Source: Morchella semilibera
Lineage: Eukaryota; Ascomycota; Pezizomycetes; Pezizales; Morchellaceae
Reading direction: 5' to 3'
NCBI GenBank assembly: GCA_009192285.1
Contig: WBVU01000019.1
Span: 742,780-806,779 of the forward strand
DNA length: 64,000 nucleotides
The notes beneath the pieces are model-generated. The model was given only the letters and a program-made list of their open reading frames with translations, was not told where the DNA came from and ran no database searches. Of the stretch, positions 33,601 to 43,019 are shown piece after piece. Every line of letters begins with the position of its first letter. Position 1 is the stretch's first letter. A program made the position numbers and the translations under genes.

Positions 33601-34224
33601 GATTATCCCATCCGGATTGGCAGGCATTTCCAATATCTTATTCACCGCATATAAAGTAGTTGAGTAGACTTGAACGGTAGAGTCCTGAGAGAGCTTCTTG
33701 AACGACCGAGGGGACCCTGCCGAAATATGAGTGACCGGTCTCTCCGGCGGTGGAGTAGAAATTCCTCGAGCAACAATAGGTTTGCGATTAGCTATGCAAT
33801 GTTCAAGACATACCGATGACTGGAAGCGAATCTCATTCCTCCCACTATCGATTAACACTCCGTGCCTCCTCATCCAAGGTATTCCCATCACTATCGGATA
33901 GTGTCCTAATTTCGTAACAAAGAAGGGACATTCCTCCACATGTCCATTAATCTCCAATTCCAACGTCACTTTCCTAGTCACCTTCCCTGATTCAATAGGC
34001 CTCCCATCAATTACATCAATCTCCCTCTCAGTCCTTAAATTCTTCATTTTTAATTCATGGCGGCGCACAAAGTCTTCATCTATGAATGCATATCCCGACG
34101 CTCCAGTATCAATCAAGGCATAGGTAGGTACCATAGATTTTTTATTTTGAGAAATGGAACAAACTACAATCAATTGATTCCCATCCATCTCCCCTTCTGA
34201 TACTAAAAACGTAGAAATAGACAC
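30630..34224 (-). pseudogene. E5 pol with two frameshifts and one stop
   Basis: Protease to RT is open from 34224 to about 32670. A lost A in GAAAAGC (near 32670) shifts the frame at the RT/RNase H border. The second frame covers RNase H, zinc region and integrase core (with MDF, SDRG and a GQTKRIN segment, where the DDE Glu is replaced by Lys). A lost C in a C-run near 31267 shifts again. TGA at 30996-30998 replaces the Trp of LDWKQ. The chromodomain follows to 30630. Confidence 0.9.
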
Positions 34225-34263
34225 ACTAGAAAAAAACCTTTGGAGGTCCCTGGGCTATGCCGC

Positions 34264-35505
34264 TTAGACCAGGGACAAATCTTTTAACTCCTGCTCGTCC
34301 GACAGAAACTCCTCCTCCTTTTCCTTCTTCTCCTTCTTTGCTTCCAACAATGCTCCCCTCATCCTTGGTGCTGCCCTTCCTGAAGGCGAAAGCTTACAAT
34401 CTCTAACCAAATGTCCAACCCCTCCGCAATAATAACAACGATTCTCCACACGCCTTGCTTCCCTTTCCTTAGGATCCGGGCGACGATAACTATTAGACAA
34501 ATCCATAGGAACTGCCCCTCCAGGAGTATAGGAAGGATGAGCCGCTGGCGCAGCATTCTTCGGCGGTGGTTGAGGTGGTCCTCGTACGACTGGAGATGTT
34601 GCTGGTGCAACGGGGAAACGAGAAGCAAAGGGACGCGGAGCAGGGGCACTTGGAATCTGAAAACGAAATCTCCCCATCCTGGCCTGAAGCGCCCATTGCT
34701 TGTTATCAAGACGTTGGAGAAGCAGCCCGCAGTCCTTAATCGTGGTTGGCGTTTCATTCTGAATCATCAGGGCCATTAGGTCCTGGTTAAGTCCTTCCAA
34801 CAAATATTCAATCTTAGCCGCCTCGTTGAACTCAGAGTCGGCAGCATATCGCTGAAACTCTGCAAAATACTCCGAAAAGGTACGTTGGCGCTGCCTGATT
34901 TCCCTCAAATTACGAGCGGCAGTGGCGGCGCGGTCCGGATCCCCAAAAGCATTATCCAAAATTTCAAAGAACTCCGCCATGGAGTCAAGAGCGATTCCTT
35001 CATCCGTAATATAAACTAAAAATTGATCCGCCGCCGGTCCCTCCAACCTAGAAATAGAATACGCAAGTTGTTGTGCCGAGGTAGGAAATCGATCAAGGTT
35101 TGCCGTGAGCTTGATTTGTAGTTGCCTCTGAAAGGTCCGAAGAGTCTTGCGGTCGCCCCGGTATTTCTCCGGGTCGGGGAGTTTCTCTGACTTGGAGGGC
35201 TTGGTTAAGTCGTCGTGGATCTCCTCTAAACCTCCTTTGACTCCCTCTTGCAACTTCTTGATCTTAGCCCGTAGTCCCTGGATTTCTTTATGGAACTCGG
35301 CCCGGCCTTGTTCGGTTTCGGAGTGATGCGTGGTAATATCGACCGCATATTGCTGGACCCCTCCGTACGCTCTTTGGAGGAGGGCATACGCTTGTTTCGC
35401 TTCGTCCGTTGCGGCGGGGTCCACTTCAGGGTAAGCGACAAAGAACCCTTCGAGATCCGTATGGAGCTTTTGATAATCAAATGCATTAACAGCGGGGGCG
35501 GTCAT
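34264..35505 (-). CDS. E5 Gag
   Basis: 413 codons from MTAPAVNAFDYQKLHTDLEG to ELKDLSLV, intact. Almost identical to E2 Gag over the first 300 residues, with differences concentrated in the Pro-rich linker and tail; CCHC knuckle CYYCGGVGHLVRDC. The frame is open upstream into U5, as in E2. Confidence 0.9.
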   Translation of the reverse strand: MTAPAVNAFDYQKLHTDLEGFFVAYPEVDPAATDEAKQAYALLQRAYGGVQQYAVDITTHHSETEQGRAEFHKEIQGLRAKIKKLQEGVKGGLEEIHDDLTKPSKSEKLPDPEKYRGDRKTLRTFQRQLQIKLTANLDRFPTSAQQLAYSISRLEGPAADQFLVYITDEGIALDSMAEFFEILDNAFGDPDRAATAARNLREIRQRQRTFSEYFAEFQRYAADSEFNEAAKIEYLLEGLNQDLMALMIQNETPTTIKDCGLLLQRLDNKQWALQARMGRFRFQIPSAPAPRPFASRFPVAPATSPVVRGPPQPPPKNAAPAAHPSYTPGGAVPMDLSNSYRRPDPKEREARRVENRCYYCGGVGHLVRDCKLSPSGRAAPRMRGALLEAKKEKKEKEEEFLSDEQELKDLSLV

Positions 35506-35565
35506 GGTAACTATGGTGCGAGGAACTCGGACTGTGCTAGTCGAGTGAGGATGGTCTCGTCTTAG

Positions 35566-36190
35566 TGTGACGGAGTAACCAGACGCAAAGAAGAAGATGA
35601 CAATGATGACGCAGAGGAACTCGAGGAGCACAGTGTACTCGACGAGGGGGCCGATGAAGACAGGGACAACCCCGGGCAGGCACAAGCACAGGCACCGGCG
35701 AAGACAAAGGCAAAAGCAAGGGCACAAGAGCAGGGAGAGTGAGGACCGAATGGACCTCAACGAGAATGATAAGAAGTACTATGAGTTTCCTCTTGTCAGA
35801 GGATCGAGTCGTTGATACGAGAGACTATGGCTTGAGAATAGGAGTAGATTCCTATGTACCGAGATAACAGGAAGACGAAACGAAGAGAAAAGAGAAAAAG
35901 AACTAAGAAAAACATCTAACCCCGCTATTTAACACTATTCCTCCACCAGTCCGCTATGACTCAAATATCAGCTCATAGAAACTCACAGAAACTCGTCGCA
36001 TCCACCCCTCGTATTCCTCCCCACCATCTTCGCTATTTACATTACAAATCCATCACGCCATCGAACCTCCCAGAACCTGATGACGACACCCTCCCTTAAC
36101 ACACCCCCGTCCTCGCTTAGCTATTCCTAAATAATCACAGCAGCGCTTCAACTACCGAACCCTCGGGACCGATGCCAAGACGCCGGGACA
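35566..36190 (-). repeat. 5' LTR of E5
   Basis: 625 bp. It carries AGTAACCAGACG next to the leader, as in the E2 5' LTR, whereas the 3' LTR of E5 has AGTAACCCGACG. Confidence 0.93.
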
Positions 36191-38156
36191 AAACCGATGC
36201 GTCGGATTATGTGTCGGCAGGGATATTATCACAACGCGATTACGAAGGAGTACTTCACCCAGTTGCCTTCTTTTCCAAGACACATTTGCCTGCGGAATGC
36301 AACTATGCAATTTATGATAAAGAGTTGCTGGCCATTATTTGTTGTTTCGAGGAATGGAGACCTCATCTAGACACAGCTCAATTCCAAGTAAAGGTGCTCA
36401 CCGATCATCGCAATCTTGAGTATTTTATGTCAAGTAAATTGCTGAATCGGCGCCAAACTCGTTGGGCAGAGTTCTTGTCTCGGTTTAACTTTATCATTCA
36501 ATATAGACCCGGGAAGCAGGTAAGGAAAGTTGATATTTTGACCCGGAGGTCGAAGGATTTACCGAAGGAAGGGGATGAGAGATTGAAACAACAGAGTCGA
36601 ATGGTCTTGAAGAAGGAGAATTTAGACTCAAAGATAAGTTTGTTAGCGGGCTCTTTGTCAAATGAACCCGCTGAAGGATTGTCTCCCGTACTTGATTTAT
36701 TTAATAAAGCTTACCAGTATGATAACTTCCCAAGCAAAGTTCTATCCATGCTTTGAGAGGGCGTCCGTCAATCGAAAGAGATTTCGTTGGCTGAGTGTAA
36801 GGAAAGCGAGGAGGAGTTACTGCTTTATCGGAATATACTTTATGTCCCCGACTACGATGAACTTAAGCTTTATCTGCTACGGGAATACCACGATAAACCC
36901 TCTGCTGGACATCCTGGAAGATCAAAGATATTAGAACTCCTGAGCCGGAACTATTATTGGCCGACCATGCGGAAATATACAAATCGCTATGTCCGGAATT
37001 GTTATATTTGCCGGCGGAGCAAAGCGAGTCATAATCCTCTTCAAGGAGTCTTGCGACCGCTATCAGTACCCAAGGAACCTTGGTCAGGTATTACTATAGA
37101 TTTTGTGACCGGACTCCCGGAGAGTAATGGGCTCAATGCCATACTTGTAGTAGTAGATCGGTTGACAAAGATGAAACATTTGCTTCCCACAACAGAGAAT
37201 GTTAATGCCAGGGATCTGTCTCGTCTATATCTGGAACAGGTATGGAAGTTACATGGATTGCCAGAGACTATTGTTTCAGATCGAGGGACACAGTTTACGG
37301 CAGAGTTCTGGAAGGCTCTTTGCGATCGGTTAGAAATTGCCCCGCGATATTCTACTACATTTCATCCTCAGACCGATGGACAAACAGAAAGAACCAATGC
37401 GATTATAGAGCAGTATTTGCGCAGCTATGTTTCCTATCAACAAGATGATTGGATTAATTTTCTTCCTCTGGCTGAGTTTGCTACTAATAATCATATTTCT
37501 GAAACCACCAATATGTCCCCCTTCCAAGCAAACCATGGAAGGCATCCTCGAATTACTTTTGGCCCGTTACAACATGGAAAGACGGTGAACGAGGATCAGG
37601 CTAATGGGTTGGCAAGGGAGATGTCCCAGGTTTTCGACTTCCTAAAGAGCGAAATGTTTAGGGCTCAAAAGATACAGGAGGAAATGGCAAATTTACACCG
37701 GACTCCGGCACCTCGCTATGCTGTTGGCGATTTTGTCTGGCTTTCTACTCGGAATATTGAAACGAAGCGACCCTCGAAGAAACTCGATTGGAAGCAAATT
37801 GGTCCCTACCTGATCAAAAGAATCGTGAGTCCCTATGCATATGAGTTGGAATTACCTACCTCCATGAAAATACATTCGGTATTTCATGTTTCACTGCTAT
37901 TGCCGGCGATGAACGATCCTGTTCAGGACAAATTGTTGAACCACTCCCACCAGTGGAGGTTGAAGGGGAGATTGAATGGGAAGTTGCAGAGATTTTGGAT
38001 TCTAGTAAGAGAGGACAGCGGGTGGAGTATTTGGTTAAATATGTTGGATACGAGGAACCTTCCTGGCAGCTATCGAATGATCTTGAACATAGTCCTGAAC
38101 TTCGAAAAGTTTTTCACGATCAATATCCCTCGAAACCTAAGCCTATCAGGAGCTAG
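36191..38156 (+). pseudogene. E4 pol, RNase H, integrase and chromodomain
   Basis: [16 protein letters not shown] onward. A TGA near 36754 stands where E2 has the CGG Arg codon in SMLRDGV; integrase is then open from about 36787, with IDF, SDRGTQF and GQTERTN all present; a frame change near 37925 puts the chromodomain (EWEVAEILDSSKRGQ ... YLVKYVGYEEPSW) in another frame. Confidence 0.88.
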
Positions 38157-38177
38157 GCCCTAGGAGGAGACCTGATC

Positions 38178-38806
38178 TGTCCCGGGGTCTTGGCATCGGT
38201 CCCAAGGGTGCGGTAGTCGAAGCGTTGTTGTGATTGTTTAGGAATTGTTAAGCTAGGAAGGGGCGTGCTAAAGGAGGTTGTCGTCATTTGGTTCTAGGAG
38301 GTTCGATGGCGTGATGGATTTGGAATGTAATTAGCGAAGATGGTGGGAAGGAATGTGAGGTGTGGATGCGACGGGTTTCTGTGGGTTTCTATGAACTGAT
38401 GTATGAGTCATAGCGGACCGGAGGAGGGGAAGTGTTAAATAGGGGGGTTGGATGTTTCCTTTAGTTCTTTCTTTCTTTTCTCTTCGTCTCGTCTTCCTGT
38501 TATCTCAGTATATAGGAATCCACTCCTATTTTCAAGCCATTGCCTCTCGTACTCAAGACTCTGTCCTCTGAAGAGGAAGACCATAGTATCTGTCATCGTT
38601 CTCGTTGGGGTCCATTCGGTCCTCACTCTCTTTGCCCTGTGCTCTTGTGCCCTTGCTCTTGCCTTTGCCTTCGCCGGTGCCTATGCTTGTGCTTGCCCGG
38701 TGTTGCCCCTGTCTCCGCCGGTCCCCTCATTACATAGACTGTGCTCCTCGAGTCCTTTTGCGTCATCATTATCATCTTCTTCTTTGCGTCGAGTTACTCC
38801 GTCACA
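38178..38806 (+). repeat. 3' LTR of E4
   Basis: 629 bp, TGTCCCGGGGTC...ACTCCGTCACA. Confidence 0.9.
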
Positions 38807-39091
38807 GTTTCTGTTGCAGGGATTCTACGAGTCAACGTTGCGAATGTATTTCTAATAGAAGGATTTTCTTTGGGTTTTATAGGTTTCTATGGTATGAGTC
38901 AGCGAAGGGATTCTGGAGCTATATATAGGGAGCTCTCTCCCTCACTTGTAGGGTTTCTCTTTCTTTCCTTTCTTCTTCACGCAATCTGCCTATCCTTTAG
39001 TTAATATAAAGCTTTAGGTTCTCTATTTACTATTGAGTCCTTCTGCTCCCACTCCCTAGAAGGTAGGAGGAAACCTATTGTCACGGTCCTC
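38807..39091 (+). repeat. LTR-like fragment of another family between two LTRs
   Basis: 285 bp with a GAGTCAGC motif, a TATATATAGGG box and a CT-rich run, the same layout as the TATCACGG elements, ending ...TTGTCACGGTCCTC. No clear boundaries or target duplication. Probably part of a solo LTR. Confidence 0.4.
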
Positions 39092-39677
39092 TGTCTCGGC
39101 GTCTTGGCATTGGTACCGAGGGTTCGGTAGTCGAAGCACTGTTATGACTGTTAGGGTAATATTAAGCGAGGAAGGGGTGAGTTAAGGAGGGGGGGTCGTC
39201 ATTAGATTCTGGAAGGTTCGATGTCGTGATGGATTCGTAATGTAAATAGTAGAGATAGTGTGAAGGAATACGATGTGTGATTGCGAGAGGTTTCTAGGGA
39301 TTTCTATTAACTAACGTATGAGTCATAACGGATTGGTGAAGGAGGGGTGTTAAATAGCGGGGATAGGTGTTTTTCTTAGTTCCTTCTTTCTTTTCTCTCT
39401 GTCTCGTCTTCCTGTTATCTCGGTAAATAGGAATCTACTCCTATTTCTAAAGCTACAGCTTCTCGTACCAAAGACTTTGTCTTCCAGAAAGAGGAAACCC
39501 ATAATACCCCTCATCGTTCTCATTGAGGTCCATCTGGTCCTCACACTCTCTGCCCCGTTCTCTTGTGCCTTTGCCTTTGCTTTTGCCTTTGCCAGTGCCT
39601 GTGCTTGTACCTGCCCGGTATTGCCTCTGTGTTCGTCGGTCTCCTCGTCGCTTAGGCTGTGCTCCTCGGGTACCTCT
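39092..39677 (+). repeat. truncated, diverged LTR
   Basis: Starts TGTCTCGGCGTCTTGGC and follows the family LTR to GCTGTGCTCCTCGGG, where it stops about 55 bp short of the usual end. Confidence 0.8.
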
Positions 39678-40050
39678 AATATGACTCATACGTCAGCTCA
39701 TAGAATCTCATAGTAACTCTCATCTAACCACACCTTATATTCCTTGCAACTATTTCCATAAATTTCATTACCAATCCCTGCAAATAAACTTCATGGAAAT
39801 AAAGGATGACGACATCAGCAAGACTTCAATTGTCTCCTGATATCTCCTGAGCTTGAGGAGACTCAAAAGATATTCAGGAGTCTCAGGAGGCTCTCAGGAG
39901 ACCTGGAAGACTGGTGGGAGACTCCAATCACAACTCAAGTTTCCTGACGAATTTCAACTCATTTCCTTCTACTTTCGATTAGCATAACCCCATCTATTAC
40001 GATAGTACTGCAACTATCGAATCGTTAGGACCAGTGCCAAGAAGTCAGTA
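39678..40050 (-). repeat. diverged LTR fragment, split by a MITE
   Basis: TATGACTCATACGTCAGCTC onward matches the U3 part of the LTR in minus orientation up to ACCAGTGCCAAGAAGTC; interrupted at 39813-39949. Confidence 0.65.
39813..39949. mobile_element. hairpin MITE, copy 1
   Basis: 137 bp from CATCAGCAAGACTTCAATTG to AAGTTTCCTGACG. Ends are imperfect inverted repeats, and the inside is a run of CTCCTGA / TCAGGAG palindromes. Two more copies lie within 1 kb. Confidence 0.65.
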
Positions 40051-40052
40051 TA

Positions 40053-40400
40053 CGGGCACATGCATAGGCACTGGCAAGGCTAAAGGCAAAGGCAGAGACA
40101 AAAGAGGCACAAGACAAGGGAAGTGAGGACCTGATGGACCTTAACGTAAATGATAAGAGGTAACAAGAGTTTCGTCATCTATCGATGGCAGGTCACGAGT
40201 TGACATGAACTATGTCTTGATGATAGGAGTAAATTTCTATGTAGCGAGGTAACAGGAAGATGAGACAGACAGAAAAGAAAACATGAACTAAGGAAAACAT
40301 CAATACCCGCTATCTAATACTTTTCTCCGCTCATCCGATATAACTCACACATTAGCTCATAGAATCTCATAGAATTTAACAGATCCGCTTCCTGCACCTC
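40053..40400 (-). repeat. old LTR fragment
   Basis: Degraded match to the R-U5/U3 parts of the family LTR in minus orientation (GGCACAAGACAAGGG, AGGTAACAGGAAGATGAGAC, CATCAATACCCGCTATCTAA). From 40400 to 40539 I recognise nothing. Confidence 0.6.
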
Positions 40401-40539
40401 AGCTCCCGCTAAGGTGTCTTCGGAACAGAGTGGTTAGATAGTATCAGTCGATGTTGGAAGCAGAATGACGAGTTAAGAAGGAGCTTGAGTAATAGAATGT
40501 AAGAGCTAGAAAGGATTGGGCAATAACGGGATAGAGGTA

Positions 40540-40674
40540 CATCTGCAACACTTCATTTGTCTCCTGATGTCTCCTGAGCATCAGGAGACTCAAAAAAAAT
40601 TCAGGAGTCTCAGGAGACTCTCAGGAGACTTGGGAGACTCTTGGGAGACTCCAGTCACAAGTTGAGTTTGCTCA
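40540..40674. mobile_element. hairpin MITE, copy 2
   Basis: 135 bp, CATCTGCAACACTTCATTTG to GTTGAGTTTGCTCAT, same internal palindromes as copy 1. Confidence 0.65.
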
Positions 40675-40777
40675 TATAGGGGTATTGGGAATAGTATGAG
40701 TAGTACGGGATTGTAGGAGTTTCTATGAGATTCTATGGTATTAGTCATTGGTGTTGGGGATAGCTGTATATATTGTG

Positions 40778-40885
40778 CATCAGCAAGACTTCATTTGTCT
40801 CCTAATGTCTCCTGAGTCTCAGGAGACTCTCAGGAGACCCGGGAGACTTTTGGAAGACTCCAGTCACAAGTTGAGTTTGCTGATG
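40778..40885. mobile_element. hairpin MITE, copy 3
   Basis: 108 bp, CATCAGCAAGACTTCATTTG to GAGTTTGCTGATG. It is the cleanest copy: the ends CATCAGCAA and TTGCTGATG are exact inverted repeats. Confidence 0.7.
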
Positions 40886-40889
40886 TGCT

Positions 40890-41520
40890 TGTCCCGGCTT
40901 CTTGGCATTTGTCCCGACAATTCGGTAGGCGATGCATGGTTGTGGTTGTTAGGGTAATGTTAAGCGAGAGTGGGGAGTGCGAGGTGGAGGTTGTCGTCAT
41001 TGGGTTCTGGGAGGTTCGATGGCGTGATGGATTGGTAATGTAGAATAGCGAAGATGGTGGGGAGGATTACGAGGTGTGGTAGCGACGGGTTTCTATGAGG
41101 TTCTATGAGCGAAAGTGTGAGTCATAGCGGACTAGTGGAGGAGGTGTGTTAAATAGCGGGGATAGATGTTTTCCTTAGCTCTTTCTTTCTTTTCTCTCTG
41201 TCTCGTCTTCCTGTTATCTCAGTACATAGGAATTCACTCTTATTCTCAAGCCATAGCTCCACGTACCCAAGATGCTGTCCTCTGAGGAGGAGAACTATAG
41301 TACCTCTCATCATTCCCGTTGAGGTCAATTCGGTCCTCACTTCCCCTGCCCTGTGTTCTTGTGTCCTTGCCCTTGCCTTTGCCTTCGCCAGTGCCTGTGC
41401 TTGTGCCTGCCCGGTGTTGCCTTTGTCTTCATCAGTCTCCTCGTCGCGTAAACTGTGCTCCTCGAGTCCTTCTGCGTCATCATTGTCATCTTCTTCTTTG
41501 CGTTGGGTTACTCCATCACA
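40890..41520 (+). repeat. solo LTR, target duplication GTGCT
   Basis: 631 bp, TGTCCCGGCTTC...ACTCCATCACA, flanked by GTGCT (40885-40889 and 41521-41525), directly beside MITE copy 3. Confidence 0.92.
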
Positions 41521-41699
41521 GTGCTCGTTCTTTTTTATGTCTTCGCCTCTCTAGGCAATGTTTTCTCTCTGTTAGCAATTTATATCTTTGGGTCCAACCC
41601 TTCTGTCCTGACCCTGAACCTGAACCCGTGTCGTCTCCGGTGTCTCTCGAACCGATCCCATCTTTGTCCTTGCTCCTGACCTTGTCTCCGCCTCGCTCT

Positions 41700-41935
41700 T
41701 GATCCCAACCCCATCCCGTTAGATAGAAATTTCCACGTAACCACATCTCATATTTCTCCCCACTATTTTCAGAAATCTTATTACCAAGCCTGCCTGCAAC
41801 TGAACCTCATGGAAACAAATAAGGACAACCTCAGGCTAACCTTATCTCATTCCATTTTTGCTTAACATAACCCCATCAATCATACTAGTACTGCGACTAC
41901 TCGATCGTCGGGACCAGTGACAAGACGCAGCGACA
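41700..41935 (-). repeat. old LTR fragment at the end of the block
   Basis: Diverged U3 part in minus orientation, ending ACCAGTGACAAGACGCAGCGACA, which corresponds to the normal ...CCAAGACGCCGGGACA. Sequence 41521-41700 before it is not recognised. Confidence 0.6.
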
Positions 41936-42102
41936 TGTTGCCGAACTATATTTTTTTGAATTTCCTGAAAACATAGTAACTGGTTAAGTAAAAATGGAAT
42001 ACAAGAGAGAATTTCTTATAGCAGAAAATTTTATTGTGGGGACAAGAGTTCAATGCTAGTCACTTTTCATTCACTACAACAAAGCTACATATTTCTTATA
42101 TA

Positions 42103-42484
42103 GTGCAGCACGTCTTAAAGGTAACGTGTCGGTATTCTAGCTGAAACAATCTTGACCACTCCGGGCGCTTTTGAACCAATTAAAACATCACAATCCAGCT
42201 ACTTTACGGTTGGAAACGACATTTTACCCGCAACTCTGTAATGAAAGGGTATAAATGGGTATAATACTGTTCCATTTCACCAGGTCTTGGCGCTTTTACA
42301 TACTAAAACAGGTAAATGGCATCGCTAATAACTTTTCGGCAGGACAAGATATCAAAAATCTACGAAGCCAAAATCTTCATCATACCTATACCTACAATTT
42401 TGGCTTCATAGATTTTTGATACTCTGTCTGGTTGAAATGTTACTCGCAGTGCAATTTATGTCACCTTTAAGGCGCGCCGCACCA
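42103..42484. mobile_element. inverted-repeat element with inner hairpin
   Basis: Outer arms GTGCAGCACGTCTTAAAGGT (left) and the reverse complement of ACCTTTAAGGCGCGCCGCAC (right). Inside, 42348-42424 forms a strong hairpin of about 26-nt arms (TATCAAAAATCT...GAAGCCAAAAT). No coding sequence. Just outside, about 42540-42595, is sequence resembling a pogo/Fot1-type terminus (CCTCGCTATAGGAAACCTCG on the minus strand). Confidence 0.5.
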
Positions 42485-42665
42485 TATCAGGGTACTTTTT
42501 ACCCAATTTTGGTGGAACTGAAAGTAGCGGAAGAAAACCCTTTCTTACAGCAAAAATTTCTTACAACGAGGTTTCCTATAGCGAGGTGTCGCTGTATTCT
42601 TGGCTTCGGTTGGTGGGGTTTTGCCCGCAGATCCTTTGGTTCCTGCATGTCTGCAGGCACTACAG

Positions 42666-42826
42666 TCTCTCACAGTCACTTGACGAATACTGCCAGTTGA
42701 CGAACAAGGGACTCTGGGCCAATAGAAGCTAGAGTTGACTGGAGATCTCGCGGCTTGGCTATTCCCTGCCATACTTGGAATCCCTGTTCGTCAAGTGGCA
42801 GTATTCGTCAAGCGACTGTGAAAGAG
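42666..42826. mobile_element. MITE with about 45-bp terminal inverted repeats
   Basis: Left end CACAGTCACTTGACGAATAC and on through GACGAACAAGGGA; right end is its reverse complement with a few changes (GTTCGTCAAGTGGCAG ... GCGACTGTG). About 70 bp lie between the arms. Non-coding. The TTGACGAA sub-repeats within each arm resemble Tc1/mariner ends. Confidence 0.7.
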
Positions 42827-43019
42827 TGTTTGAGATTCTGAATATGAATGAGTACCGGGTGTGCACCTAAAATACCGAGACGCCTGGATTGATAGGCCCG
42901 ATTTACTATGGTGCCACGAGTGGCTCCGGTGCAGGAGCCAATAGCAAGTGACGCCGAGCCAGCAATTTGTATGAGGGAAAGAAATACGGAGACACCCCCC
43001 TGAAGTCCACAAGCCACAC

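Larger units (their letters stand above)
29983..36190 (-). mobile_element. E5: full-length chromovirus, near-identical LTRs, target duplication AAACC
   Basis: 6208 bp on the minus strand: 5' LTR 36190..35566, self-priming site, gag 35505..34264, pol 34224..30630, PPT-like GGAGGGGACC, 3' LTR 30608..29983. Flanked by AAACC (29978-29982 and 36191-36195) inside E4 pol, joining FIVET to DASDYV. The LTRs differ at roughly ten positions by eye, almost all C/T or G/A. The gag end of the element is almost identical to E2, while the LTR and pol belong to a different subgroup. Pol has two frameshifts and a stop, so it is not autonomous as written. Confidence 0.93.
28851..38806 (+). mobile_element. E4: truncated chromovirus split by E5
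   Basis: Begins mid-pol (AVTPRSLKNLAQDP), continues to 29982, is split by E5, resumes at 36191, ends pol at about 38156 and has its 3' LTR at 38178-38806. No gag, protease or own 5' LTR remains: the upstream half was probably lost by recombination at the LTR ending at 28850. Confidence 0.87.

Noticed and set aside
39825-40880. CTCCTGA/TCAGGAG runs considered as a CRISPR-like array
   Set aside because: Spacing is irregular, units are palindromic halves of hairpin MITEs and there are no spacers of constant length; the organism is a eukaryote.
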